Positions 21,026-31,120 of a stretch of DNA of 64,000 nt are shown piece after piece; position 1 is the stretch's first letter; every line of letters begins with the position of its first letter. The position numbers were made by a program, and so were the translations under genes. Origin of the DNA: Prostheceraeus crozeri (lineage: Eukaryota > Platyhelminthes > Polycladida > Euryleptidae); NCBI GenBank assembly GCA_907163375.1, contig CAJQUW010007759.1, positions 1 through 64,000 of the forward strand, written 5' to 3'. The notes under the pieces were generated by a model. That model had not been told where the DNA came from and searched no databases. It saw only the letters and a list, made by a program, of their open reading frames with translations.

Positions 21026-21950
21026 TTGGTTTTAGATTGTGGCAAAAAAACAACAATTACTCATAATAATAATAATAATGATAATAATCCGCTTCACCGC
21101 CAGTCCTACGACGACCTCCTCCGAAGTTCCAAGCTGCTTGACCGCACGCGACTGCTCTCCTGCGCCTCAAAGGGATCGGGCGATTGGATTAACGTCCCAC
21201 TGTCCCACATCGCTCGGTCTTCATTTGACGGACGACCAACTCCGCGTCGCTTCTACCATCCGCATCGGAGCCCCCGTATCCATTGAGCACATCTGCGCTC
21301 GTTGTGGCTCTAAGGCGGACGGCGGTGGCGCGCACGGCTTCGTCTGTCCCCGCAGCAAGGGCCGACATCTGCGCCATACGCTGATGAACGAGGTGGTGGA
21401 CCGGGCGATGCACTCCATCCAGCTGCCCACTATGCTGGAGCCTACTGGACTGCTGCTGGACAAGAACCTGAAGCCGGACGGCATCAGCCTGTCCCCGTGG
21501 GAGCTCGGAAAGCCGATCGCGTGGGATGTCACGTGTGCATATCCATCCGCGAAATCCTGGAGCTCTACGACTTCAAGTGGCGGATCAGTGGCGACAGCGG
21601 TGGAGAAGAGAAAGTCGGTGAAATACTGTGACCTCTATGAGGACTTCGCATTCCAGCCCGTATCCGCAGAAACTTACGGTGCTTACGGCGAACAGACATT
21701 CTCCTTTCTGAGGAAACTTGGAAGCCGTATTGCCGCCAAGACCGGCGAGAAAGACGCATGGCTTTACTTGCGCCAACGCATCGGTATCGCCATTCAAATA
21801 GGAAACTGTGCATGCATTCTTGAGACCCTTCCGGCACCCGGAGCTGCACTTCCCGACTTGTACTGACTTTTGATTTGCTTTGCTTTCTTGTTTTTGTGTT
21901 TTAATGCTAATAAAGGCTTTATCGATAATAGTAATAATAATAATAGTAAA
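21026..21950 (+). mobile_element. 5'-truncated LINE with restriction-like endonuclease tail
   Basis: Only the C-terminal part of the non-LTR polyprotein is left. Two overlapping plus-strand frames (21026-21286, then 21039-21866) carry it, with a frame change between SYDDLLRSSKLLDRTRLLS and the block LTDDQLRVASTIRIGAP. A zinc-binding segment follows (HICARCGSKADGGGAHGFVC, RSKGRHLRH). Next comes a PD-(D/E)xK-type restriction-like endonuclease core (KPDGISLSPW, IAWDVTCAYP) and the end block YGEQTFSFLRKLGSRIAAKT. The 3' UTR contains AATAAA near 21908 and ends in an (ATA)n-like tail about 21920-21950. An ATAATAATAATAATG tract also sits at its 5' break. It is GC-richer than its neighbours. Confidence 0.8.
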
Positions 21951-21952
21951 AC

Positions 21953-22040
21953 GGGGCGAGCGAGTGGCACAGGGGTTTAAGTGTCTGCCTAAGGTCTGGA
22001 TGGCCCAGGTTCGACTCCTTGCGCAGTCAACCTTATTAAT
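21953..22040 (+). ncRNA. tRNA-like (SINE head) module
   Basis: Contains a pol III type 2 promoter: an A-box-like TGGCACAGGGG near 21965 and a perfect B box GGTTCGACTCC at 22008-22018, 43 bp apart, as in tRNA-derived SINEs. It does not fold into a convincing full tRNA. It starts right after the (ATA)n tail of the preceding LINE and ends at an ATTAATAAT tract. It could be a short SINE or the head of the composite 5' region of the next LINE. Confidence 0.6.
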
Positions 22041-22049
22041 AATACCTTC

Positions 22050-22215
22050 GGCCGGGTGTTTGGCTAGCACCTGTAATCCAGCTACTTGGAGGTTATTAAA
22101 GTGGATTAGAACCTTAATAACTATATTCTATTATCATCTATAACCTTACAGCCGAACGGGTGTGTGGCTAGCACCTGTAATACAGCTACTTGGAGGTCGC
22201 AAGTGGATCAGATTT
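22050..22215 (+). repeat. two 7SL/Alu-domain-like modules
   Basis: Two related units (22050-22093 and 22150-22195) share GCTAGCACCTGTAAT(C/A)CAGCTACTTGGAGG. This resembles the SRP 7SL Alu domain (CCTGTAGTCCCAGCTACTCG and GGAGG). Both can form the two short hairpins GGTG...CACC and ACTTG...CAAGT expected for helices 3 and 4. They lie between the tRNA-like module and the first coding frame of the LINE, so they may be its 5' UTR. A relation to 7SL is inferred from similarity, not proven. Confidence 0.5.
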
Positions 22216-22258
22216 TGGCTGATTATTAACCAGACTGCAGACGCTCGAATCACAAAAA

Positions 22259-22735
22259 GTGCATACTCGGGAGGGAAAAGTGATTTCCTCCATAATCTCG
22301 TCCTCGCCCAACACCCATACACAACATATGGAGCATATTAATAAAACCGATTCCATGCCGGAACAGGCGTCGCCCGGGTTAACAAGACCTGCGTTGGACA
22401 TTGGTGTCCCACGGTGTTCAAGCGGAAGGGCTACTGGAGCGGAATCAACATCAAACAATAGACAGCGACGATGGAAATGGACAAGAAATGACAATGTCAG
22501 AGTCATGGAGTGTTACCATGGAAGTCAACCGGATGTGAGGGGCTACAGGAAGCGTATGTTTGAATTATGGCAACAAAATAACCCTGATTCGACAATTAGT
22601 GAACAGGGACTGCTAAATCAAAAGCAATCGATTGAAAATAGCAAGTTGGTAACAGACGTCGAATTAACGGGCATCGCAACCAGAATAAGAGAAGGCAGTG
22701 ACGAAAATAATGGCGAAGTAGAAAGCCTCGAATAA
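22259..22735 (+). pseudogene. LINE N-terminal domain
   Basis: A 158-residue frame with the block RRWKWTRNDNVRVMECYHGS, then GYRKRMFELWQQNNP and ISEQGLLNQKQSI. This is a recurring N-terminal Myb/HTH-like domain of invertebrate restriction-like-endonuclease LINEs (W.......V..CY..S.P..RGYRKRM...W...). It probably binds nucleic acid (inference). The preceding 7SL-like modules would be its 5' UTR. Related coding sequence continues beyond the stop in other frames to 23023. Confidence 0.6.
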
Positions 22736-23022
22736 CCACATTCAAGATAGTGAAGGAAAATTGAACGAGTCAATAGCAAATATTGAGCAACAGCTTACAC
22801 AAGAAAATTTGACAATCCGAAACAAGATTACTGAGTATATGAACAAATGCGATAGCTCATATCAAGGCAAAATATCCGAAAAATTGACTATAACGTAGAA
22901 ACACGAGCTACAATTGAGCGCATAAATAGAATCGTCAAATCAATACCGACGAGTGATTTGACTACACTAAACCGACTAATGTATGCTGCGGCCAAAATCA
23001 GTAATCAACCAATTACCCCACG

Positions 23023-23490
23023 GTGGAAGATGCGACGACAAAGAAAATTAGTGGTCTCATGAGTGGTGTCAGGAGTGATGCAATCAAGAATTCAAATGGA
23101 AGAACATCTCCATTCATGCATAACAAATATCACCTTGAATCCAGAAATCTGCACACAGCATTGGAAGATGCCAAACAGAGACTAATTGCTGTAAGTCACA
23201 GGCTGCAAAGATATGAAGCGAGTCACGAGCAGTATAGAATAAACAAGATGTTCCAAAGTGATGCAAGAAAGGTGTACGACAAGTGGAGGAATAACGAACG
23301 CACACAGCAACGTCATATACAAAGTGATGAAATGTTGCAATTCTTGCAAGAAGTGTGGGGAAATCCAGTTAGCTACAACACAGATGCCACGTGGCTAAGT
23401 GATGCTATAGAAAGTAATAACACAATTGCCGAACAACCACAGACTGTAATAACTGAAGATGACATAGTAAGAAGAATTAATAGAATATAA
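23023..23490 (+). pseudogene. LINE middle region, before the RT
   Basis: A 155-residue frame rich in charged residues (LRLQRYEASHEQYRINKMFQ-type, KVYDKWRNNERTQQ, FLQEVWGNPVSYN, ATWLSD). This resembles the linker between the N-terminal domain and the RT in this LINE type, where a W...V W....H...A.WL pattern is common. Its own function is unknown. The RT starts 180 bp downstream in another frame, after a piece reading EQKGAQPGKRGTKEQL. Confidence 0.5.
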
Positions 23491-23667
23491 CATGCCTGCC
23501 AACAATATGGAAGCTATTCTCCGGCACAGTAGAATGGGTCATGTCACTAGTAATGATATCATATGTAAAGAACAAAAAGGAGCCCAACCTGGAAAGAGAG
23601 GCACAAAAGAACAATTGGTAATTTATCAAAGTGTTACAAGAGAATAAGAAAAGACACTAATCTTGCA

Positions 23668-24477
23668 ATGGCATGGATAGATTACCAAAAAGCGTACGAT
23701 TCTGTCCCGCATGCATGGATTATGAAATGCCTGGAAATCTACAAAATAAATAGTGTACTTCGAAATCTAATACAAACATCAATGAGATATTGGACGACAA
23801 TGATAACACACGATCGAGAAGACATTGGTGAAGTTCGGATAAGAAGAGGAATATTCCAAGGTGATGCGTTATCCCCTCTACTCTTCTGTCTGGCCATCAA
23901 TCCGCTCAGTCAAATACTTCGAAAGGCTGGAAAAGAATACACATTAAGAAATGGCAGCAAGATCAACCACTTACTCTATATGGACGATCTTAAGCTGTAC
24001 AGCAAGAAAGAAGCAGATATCGACAGTCTCATTCATACTACAAAAATATTCAGTGATGACATTATAATGAAATTCGGCTATGAAAAGTGTGCGCGACTAA
24101 TAATAAATAGAGGCAATGTTAAAGAAACACAAGGATTGCGATTAGAAGAAGGAACTATCCGTGACACCAGTTCAGATGGGTACAAGTACCTTGGTATACC
24201 ACAGCATAGAAATAATCTGGAAAGAGAGGCAAAAGACAGAGCGAAGAGAGAATACAAAAAAGCGATTGAAACAAATACTAAAGTCGAAATTATACGCAGG
24301 ACACAAGATAACGGCCATCAATACATATGCCATTCCAGTAATAAGTTACACTGGTGGAGTTGTAAAATGAACCGTCGCAGAAATGGAAGAATTATATCGA
24401 AAGACAAGAAAGATAATGACAATGTAACACGCGCTGCATCCACGGGCCGATGTCGATCGCCTACATCTACCACGTAG
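23668..24477 (+). pseudogene. LINE reverse transcriptase
   Basis: RT palm and thumb. Catalytic block A is MAWIDYQKAYDSVPHAWI, then RIRRGIFQGDALSPLLFCLAI (block B) and LLYMDDLKLY with the YMDD-type active site (block C), followed by GYEKCARL. It copies the element RNA at the target site. The frame goes off after about residue 215, where similar sequence continues in the frame of 24161-24370 (YAGHKITAINTYAIPVISYTGG). Confidence 0.85.
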
Positions 24478-24511
24478 AAATGGAGGTAGAGGGCTTAAGA
24501 ACATCCGGGAA

Positions 24512-25442
24512 GTGATAGAGGGAGAGGACATGAGCCTCAACGAATGCATATGGAATACTCAAGACGATCCACTGCTGGCGGTGGTGAAATCAGATGAGCA
24601 GAACAAGCAAAGGCCCGAGAAATTCCTAACATGGAAAGTAGCACAAGTGGATGACAAACAAAGGAAGTGGCATGAGAAGCCTCTGCATGGGCAATATTTC
24701 AGACAAACCAAGGACATTACAACAAAAGAAACACAGTACAAATGGCTGACAGTAGTCAAATTAAAGATTGAGACCGAATCACTGCTAACAGCCGCACAAG
24801 ACCAGGCTCTGAACACGAAGGCACATAAACCACATATCCAGGTTAAGATTTCAACAGACCCGAAATGCAGACTTTGTAAAGCAACTGACCAAACGGTCTC
24901 TCACATCCTGACTGGCTTTTCAAAACTGGCAGGAACGGAATATCTCCGAAGACATAACGAAGTTGCCAAGTCTATCCATAGAGCAATTTGCAAGGACAAA
25001 GGAATTGTTGTAGTGGATCAATATTGGAAGCACGACCTTCAATCGGTGATCGAAACTAATGATACAAAGATCTTGGGGGACTTCGAAGTGCGGACTGACC
25101 ACTACATACAAGCAAGAAGACCAGACATCATCGTGGTGGATAAGATCCAAAGGAAAACTCTGACAATAGATATAGCAGTCCCCGACGACAAAAACATACA
25201 AGAGAGAGAAGGAGAAGATCACGAAGTATCAAGACCTACGCTTAGAAATAAAGAAGTTGTGGAACACAAATGTTGAAGTTGTCCAGGTTGTTGTCGGCGC
25301 CTTGGGTGCCTACACATCAAGGTTGAAGGCCTACCTCAACAAGATTCCTGGGGCACACCACACACCGGAATTGGCGAAAGCAGCACTCCTTGGCAGTGCA
25401 CATATCTTGCGTCGAACTCTTCATCTCCCTCAGGCTTGGTAA
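24512..25442 (+). pseudogene. LINE C-terminal zinc finger and restriction-like endonuclease region
   Basis: Two overlapping frames (24512-25276, 25257-25442). Seen in order: LHGQYFRQTKDI, a Cys-His zinc motif CRLCKATDQTVSHIL, the endonuclease-like core ARRPDIIVVDK and KTLTIDIAVPDD, and the terminal block VVVGALGAYTSRLKAYLNKI. The family uses this region to bind and nick target DNA. A frame change near 25257-25276 separates the last block. Confidence 0.75.
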
Positions 25443-25509
25443 GTCTCCGAGGTCTTGAGACACTAATCCATCTGAATGTGTGAGATCGTGTGAAAAAAAT
25501 AAAATAATA

Positions 25510-26068
25510 GTAATCGTTTATTGACGAAAACCCCATTAGTGAGAATCGTGGGGACAAATTTCACACAGAATAAATCGTATAGCTTACAAGTAAAATAATG
25601 TACCAAAAAATATTAACGTCAAAAATTACACATCGAAACCACTATTCGCTAGCTTGGACATGGTATAGACAAAAGAATTTCTCGTCATATCATTGTTAGA
25701 TAAAGGAAGACGGAACTTTCCTGAGTACATCAGTCGATCAGGTGTTAGGTGATTCAGGGGATGTGAAGGACTTTCAGTCATCTGTTTGAAAAGCTTAAAT
25801 CCTAGCACAAGTCGTCGGTACTGTAGTGGTACAAAGAAAGGGCATTCACAGTTTGATGACACACAAATTATTCCGTGACATCTTTTTTGAATAGCCTCCA
25901 GCATATTTTCTTGAAAGACTTTAATGTTTGAAAATATTGGAGCACAGTACTCGAGAATGCTTCTAATGCAGGCGTAACATGTATCAACCAGATAATGCTT
26001 TGGAAGGAAACTCTTCAATCGGTAGAGAATATACATTTTGGACGCACTTTGTTTACAAATTTGCTGGA
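25510..26068 (-). mobile_element. 5'-truncated LINE 3' end, cut by a Polinton end
   Basis: The minus strand encodes the C-terminus of a LINE ORF2 (25626-26036): YRLKSFLPKHYLVDTCYACI, IRSILEYCAPIFSN, AIQKRCHGIICVSS, LTPDRLMYSGKFRLPL. Coding similarity runs up to 26068, where the Polinton inverted repeat begins. Its 3' end meets the plus-strand LINE tail to tail near 25510. It is the same general type as the fragment at 3829-4261. Confidence 0.75.
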
Positions 26069-26440
26069 AGTAGTGAAAACTGTGCCCTACTATGAGCGGG
26101 ATAGGTACATGTAAAATTCAGTGTTATCAATAGGAACATGGACAAGTGCATGTAGAATTCAGTGTTATTAATAGGAACATTTATGACTTCTGTTTTACTG
26201 GATAGGTACATGTGTTTGGTACACTCGGTTGAGCACATTGTGTTTCGGAACGTCTATGAGCGAACTTGTGTGACTTGGTTCTGAGTACTTGGGTACGTAC
26301 CGATAGACGTCCTCTGTTTGATTTTGAATGAGTTTGCTCAATTGCGACTATTGTGACTATTGCAACCATTGTAATGAAGATGACAGTCACATTGATTTTC
26401 CTCTTTACGTAGACAAACTATGCTATAAATATGAGATAGT
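26069..26440. repeat. Polinton left terminal inverted repeat zone
   Basis: The first 24 bp match the right terminus with one change, and GGATAGGTACATG recurs. Further in, TAGGAACATGG-like short motifs are repeated but aligned less well with the right terminus. Confidence 0.7.
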
Positions 26441-26443
26441 TGT

Positions 26444-26956
26444 TTGATGACATACATAATGATGACTAGTATTCCAACGTCGTGGGTTGTCGCAAGAGAC
26501 CTTGGATATTCGTTCAAAGCTATAGAAACTGTAACAAATCTCAGTGAAAATATCAACGCTGGTGATTTAGTTGATGGACTAATGGATCTAGATGAGCATG
26601 CTATGAATCACAATTTGGATCGTAGGTGGATAGAGGATTTCTCCATGCTACACTGCAATGATAGTGAAATTATGAGGATCAAATTGGAACGATATGGAAA
26701 GAATGAGACATTTGACAGTGTTTTAATAAAAAGTTCTCCCAATGAAAGTGACTTCAGAAGGAAATTAGAAGAAGTGACATTTAAATTATTATGTGAACAG
26801 AACTGCGTTAAATGTTTTAAGCAGGAACGATCCCTTCTCTTTTTACCATGTTCTCATAGCGTTACGTGTTCTACATGTTATGTACCCTTTGAAACTTCAT
26901 CTTGTACCCTTTGTGGTCAAGAAATAATTTCAACAGTCACTGTATATCGTGCATAA
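26444..26956 (+). pseudogene. UBA-RING protein of the Polinton left half (fossil, frame looks whole)
   Basis: A 170-residue protein. Residues about 10-55 resemble a UBA domain (SWVVARDLGYSFKAIETV, then AGDLVDGLMDL). Residues about 120-165 form a C3HC4 RING of the IAP type (NCVKCF, LPCSH, TCSTCY, SCTLC) near the C-terminus. The family transfers ubiquitin and viral relatives often block cell death or modify host proteins, so a host-interaction role is inferred. It is the first gene inside the terminal repeat. About 70% of the N-terminal half matches the copy at 35886-36391. Confidence 0.7.
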
Positions 26957-27015
26957 TGAGTCATCATGCACGTCTGTGATTGGTCACTATTGTGTCTTTG
27001 TGTGACTTTTCTATA
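26957..27015 (+). promoter_or_regulatory. AP-1-like site, CCAAT-type box and TATA box
   Basis: TGAGTCA (26957-26963), TGATTGG (reverse CCAAT), then TATATAAGG near 27012 lie in front of the Cys-rich gene. The same order (TGACTCA, CCAAT, TATAAAAG) occurs in front of the right-half counterpart at 35831-35885. Conservation in diverged copies supports a real promoter. Confidence 0.65.
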
Positions 27016-27673
27016 TAAGGAGGACATTGCACCGTTCTATTTCAGGCATAACTTGAGGCTAATACAATGTCAATCAGCATGTCGTTCACTACCAACATTC
27101 CCATTTCAACTCTTCACCGGCAATATATTCTATTCTGCCGTAAATATAACTGGCTATAAAGCGGATTTGGTGGATTTGATGGAGGAAATAGTGAAGTATT
27201 TCCGCTGCGAAGAGGAAGTTGTGGTGCAGAGAATGTTAATGAGAGTCGTGGACAACGCTCTTACACGAGTTGCAAGATTTTGGCTCAATGAAGTATTTCG
27301 CCTACTAGCTCAAACTGAGATTGTACAGGAATACTCTCGCTGCTGCTGCAGCAGTAGCCAACGGAAACATAACACATGTCTCCATGACATTATCACCTCC
27401 AGCTACTTTGACGACAAGGGTGAGAAATGTAAATTGGACTTGTTCAGTGGACCGCCATCAATAAGCATCAATGTGGCGGCTCAAGGACATTCTGAGGTGA
27501 TCAGTTTGCGGGCATACTATGCCAATATACGAAAGACTTTCCATTCAAAGCCCTGCTGTATGTACTGTCCTATTTCAAAGCATCTAATGAAAGACATTGA
27601 GCAGCTCATAACTGCTACAATTCAGACTCTAGCCGATGTGAGTGTATATCAGTTTCCTTCTTCAACTTGTTAA
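26966..27673 (+). pseudogene. Cys-rich Polinton protein of unknown function, left copy (fossil)
   Basis: The recognisable part starts near FTGNIFYSAVNITGYKADLV and includes ALTRVARFWLNEVF, CCCSSSQRKHNTCLHDII, LFSGPPSISINVA, KPCCMYCPISKHLMKDIEQL. The paired cysteines suggest metal binding or disulfides. The same blocks occur at 35164-35658 with about 58% identity. The gene has its own TATA-type promoter. I know no function. The first residues overlap the promoter and are probably not translated. Confidence 0.5.
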
Positions 27674-27809
27674 GTGTTTTGTGTAATTTTATAAGTACCA
27701 GCAACAAACTATGCGTGATATGTGAATGCTTGCAAACTTTTGTGCATAATGTTGTAGGTACTAAGCAAAAATTGTAATTGTATTATCTATTTCCATATTA
27801 GAATAAAAA

Positions 27810-28204
27810 TGTCTGTAAAACGGAAGGCATCTTCTCGTCAATCGAAACGCTCCTTCAAACCTTCAGGTTAGTTTAAAAAGGCGTTGCGAAAGTGAAACAG
27901 GATACATGATAATAAGAAGAAGTGTAAATTGATTCAAAATTCAAGTGATGATTTCATTCGTGATTTAGCTTTTGCAATACACAAATGTCTACCTATTTAC
28001 AAGCCTCTATTGAATGCTGGCTCTTTGAATAGCATAAAAAAGTTTTCAAATCCAAAGAGCAGTGATAAAAAAGGCGAAACTTAATTCAGCGCGGTGGTGG
28101 TGGGTTTCTAAGTATGTTAAATGATATTGGAAAAAGTATTAATGGTGTAATCAATAGTCTGCTTGGAAGGATTGCAGCAGCTGCTGCAATGTTAATATAT
28201 CGTT
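27810..28204 (+). pseudogene. basic core-like Polinton protein, left copy (fossil)
   Basis: Starts MSVKRKASSRQSKRSF, strongly basic, and shares the block NSSDDFIRDLAFAIHKCL and the end region GGGFLSMLNDIG with the copy at 34705-35154. The basic head and the short amphipathic C-terminal helix resemble DNA-condensing core or pVI-type minor virion proteins (inference only). Broken copy. Confidence 0.5.
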
Positions 28205-28241
28205 AACGAATCATAAAGTGACACGTCATCACTTTGATCGA

Positions 28242-28272
28242 TGAGTCATATATACATGTAGGTGTATATAAG
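28242..28272 (+). promoter_or_regulatory. AP-1-like site and TATA box
   Basis: TGAGTCA (28242-28248) and TATATAAG (28265-28272) precede the PC4-like gene by about 85 bp. The right half has TGAGTCA (34661-34667) and TATATAAG on the minus strand (34643-34650) in the same arrangement. Confidence 0.65.
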
Positions 28273-28357
28273 GAAGACGCTTTAATGATATTTTATCACT
28301 TTCAAGTGACAATTCATTTGCGCTGGTTGAAAGCTCCGAATTAGTACTTGTTGAAAC

Positions 28358-29091
28358 ATGACTCAGAAAATGTATACAATCAGAGAGGAAGGTGACGCTT
28401 TTGAGCAAGATCTCTTGAAGCTTCGTCCGACACGAAAGGTGCAGGGGATTGGAAATACATTCTACTTTCAAATCTTGAATTATGGTGATGATGGCTTTTA
28501 TCTTCAAGTTCCATTTTTCCACAGTAATGGCATGTCTACATCAGGGTATAGCAATATGAGACAAATGCGAGTGACTTTTCCAAAATGGCAAAAGGTGATT
28601 CTTAAAACGATTGATTCTTTCGCCAAAGAATGTGTTGAGCTGCCTGAAAGTACTCCCACTCATTGGAGAAAGGCATTAGAGGAGAGAGTTGGTTACAAGG
28701 AATTGCCGGAATTCGATACACTGTTTTTAAAATTATCGGATCATTTCAAGCATTCGATCACTTTACAAACGCGATGGAATGTGAGGATCTCAAACGGGGT
28801 CGCTATATGGGCTTAGTGCACGTTACCGGACTTTATATTGGCTCACATGGTTCGACTGGTTAAGTCGCATCTTTACAAATGAAGGTTCTTCAACTAGTCT
28901 ATGAACCACTACCAATTGATAAATGCTTAATTAACATTGATAAGACTGCTTCAAGTGATGGAAAGGAAGAGAGCAAAAAGCGATGGCGGAAATCTAAAGA
29001 TGGGAATCTTAAATTGAAGTTGAAGTGCCAAGATGCTGACTTGAAAACTTTCTATAATCCTAATTGTGATGAGGAAACACAAATGTTTTAA
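28358..29091 (+). pseudogene. two-domain beta-rich (PC4-like?) Polinton protein, left copy (fossil)
   Basis: Carries NTFYFQILNYGDDGFYLQVP, then MRQMRVTFPKWQKVI in the first domain and GLYIGSHGSTG with SLQMKVLQLVYEPLPI in the second. The pattern of strands ending in a Trp-containing helix recalls the PC4/transcriptional coactivator p15 fold, a single-stranded-DNA binder. This is a weak structural inference. It ends with a Lys/Arg-rich tail. The whole-looking relative is at 33893-34555. Broken copy. Confidence 0.45.
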
Positions 29092-29216
29092 TTTGTAAAT
29101 GTAAATTGAAAGTTTCTATTCTGAATGCAAATAAACGTGATCTGGAACATGTGTCTGTTTTGTTGTTCTAAGCAAAATTAGCGGGATGATGAGTTTAATG
29201 TTAATGGAATTATAAG

Positions 29217-29726
29217 ATGACAGATTTTCGTCTATTCACTGATCGCACAATGTGTGTCGCTGGACCAAGTCAGTCCGGTAAAACTACATTTGTAACTCAA
29301 TTGCTACAATATAGAAATGAGATGTTTAACAAGGAAATTAAGAGAGTTAAATTGTATTATGGCATATTTCAACCACAACTACATTCTGCACTTCGCCAGA
29401 AAGGTTATGAGGTGAAGCAAGGGTTGCCATCAACTGAGGATATCAAAGCAGGTGACTTACTAGTATTAGATGATCTATTAAGTGAAAGCAAGTCTTCAAA
29501 GGATGTAACTCAAATGCTTATTCAAACTGCACATCATAGGGAAGCTTTTATTATCTACATCACCCAAAACATCTTCGATGGAGGGAAAGAGCAAAGAACT
29601 AGAAGTTTGAATACACATTATTTGGCAATATTTAAAAATCCAAGAGATAGCAGTCAGATACATCATCTCAGTAGACAGATGTTACCTCAACAACCTAAAG
29701 TACTTTCAAAAATATATGAAGAGTAA
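29217..29726 (+). pseudogene. Polinton genome-packaging ATPase, left copy (fossil)
   Basis: FtsK/HerA-type packaging ATPase. Walker A is GPSQSGKTTF (residues 15-24) and Walker B LLVLDDLL with the acidic pair. A sensor-like region YITQNIFDG follows. The copy matches 33069-33704 at about 96% amino-acid identity, much higher than the outer genes. This is the last recognisable gene of the left half. Confidence 0.85.
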
Positions 29727-29729
29727 CCC

Positions 29730-30670
29730 GATTAACCAAAATCTATGGCACTCCTTTAGGAAACGTCCTACGGAATTATTGTAATTTTCCTATAGCGGGT
29801 AGTGCTATTGCTATGGAACTCTATTCTATGGCACTGTTGGAAAGTTTTGTCCATTGAATTTTATGGAACTTTGATCCTATTGCCTCTTGGACTAATTTGT
29901 CCCATAGACTTGTGGGAAATCCTGTCATATCGAATTTCTGGAAATCCAATCCTATCGATCTTCTGGAAATCCTGTCCCATAGAATTTTGGCAAATTCAGT
30001 GTCTATGGCATTTCCTAATGCTACAGCGTGTCTAACCCTTTCCGCGACATACTGACGCTTTATAAGTTTATGTGATCATGATTGTAAAGAATAATCAGTC
30101 TAGATTAGCAATTGTGATAATGTCAATATAAAGACAACAATATGCATGACGTATTTGCACTTTTTGCTTTCAATCCCCTTGACATGTCGGTGAAAGTCCG
30201 GCCCAGATTTCAAAAAAAATGATTGAGAATCAATCACACTATGGAGCATTATTTTTTAACTAATTTCATGATCATTCACAAAACGCCATTAATTCAAAAA
30301 ACAGCCAATGATTTTTAATATCTCTTTTTAGTCTTTTGAACACTTGCTTCGATGAAAAGTTTCTCAGAAATCATTCTCCATATTTCTTTCTCTTCCATTG
30401 GGAAATGTAGTAGGAGTTGATCTGCAACAAACAGAAAATAAATGATAAGTATGCGATAAATGATAAGCTGATGATAGAACATAGACGTTCTGCATATAGG
30501 AAGATAGACTTCGTTTAAATGAAAAATGATGCAAAATATTACAATTTAAGAATATTTGATAATTGTTATGTTTCTTGTATTGGAGATTTATATTATTTAT
30601 ATAGGTTTAATTTATTAATTATTGAATTTATTCAAAGTCAGCTTGAAGAGATCATTTATTCGTTCAAACA
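29730..30670. repeat. junction region with degenerate ~30-bp tandem repeats
   Basis: From about 29800 to 30025 a degenerate unit of about 30 bp (CCTGTCCCATAGAATTTTGG-like) recurs, preceded by CTATGGAACTCT variants. The rest to 30670 is AT-rich with no gene. It lies between the two Polinton halves and holds the join. Confidence 0.55.
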
Positions 30671-30672
30671 TT

Positions 30673-31107
30673 CTACCGATTTCCTTTTCTGTATCTTTCT
30701 TGCAAGCTCATTGTGGGAACCTTAGAATCAAAAGTTGACGTTGCAAATGCCTTTTGAATTTTAATCATGTTTTGGACAGATGGTAAAGATGTTGAAAAAG
30801 GATGTAAAGTTAGATGATGAAAAGCCCATGTACCATGTAGACTATTGTGAAATATGCGAAAACAATCATCCTTCTCTCGCACTTCTTTATGTAATTCAAA
30901 ATAATTGTTTTTTAGCAAACTGATATCGTTGTAATAAGTAATTTCAGTCAGAGCAACTTCATGGGGTCCATGCAGAGTAGTTGGATTAGCGAATTCAACA
31001 GAGTAGAGAGATGGTTTGTTACTTGGGAATATCTTGGGGTTGCTATTGCTTGGAAGAATGATGTCGAAGTTAGTAGACATGTTGACCTCATATTTGTAAG
31101 AAGTCAC
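30673..31107 (-). pseudogene. Polinton capsid-associated protein, LPSN type (fossil)
   Basis: A 144-residue frame whose first 60 residues fit a very common Polinton/adintovirus motif, FDIILPSNSNPKIFPSNKPS then L.GPHEVALTEITYYND (family pattern LPSN......P.N.....F...L...I.L.G.WEVAL.EI.Y). I take it for a minor-capsid/penton-type structural protein, from general family knowledge. It reads out of the minus strand next to the integrase. Confidence 0.55.
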
Positions 31108-31120
31108 ATGCTATATTAGC

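Larger units (their letters stand above)
22050..25510 (+). mobile_element. near full-length LINE with C-terminal restriction-like endonuclease
   Basis: A non-LTR retrotransposon on the plus strand: 5' region with 7SL-like modules, N-terminal domain, RT, zinc-binding and endonuclease-type C-terminus, and a 3' end in an AATAAAATAATAG tail near 25505. There is no apurinic endonuclease. The C-terminal ARRPDIIVVDK...LTIDIAVP block fits a PD-(D/E)xK fold, placing it with R2/NeSL-like, restriction-like-endonuclease LINEs. At least four frame breaks separate the coding parts, so it is inactive. Confidence 0.75.

Noticed and set aside
21189-21849. Minus-strand frames opposite the LINE endonuclease region
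   Set aside because: They mirror the GC-rich sense frame, which has clear family motifs.
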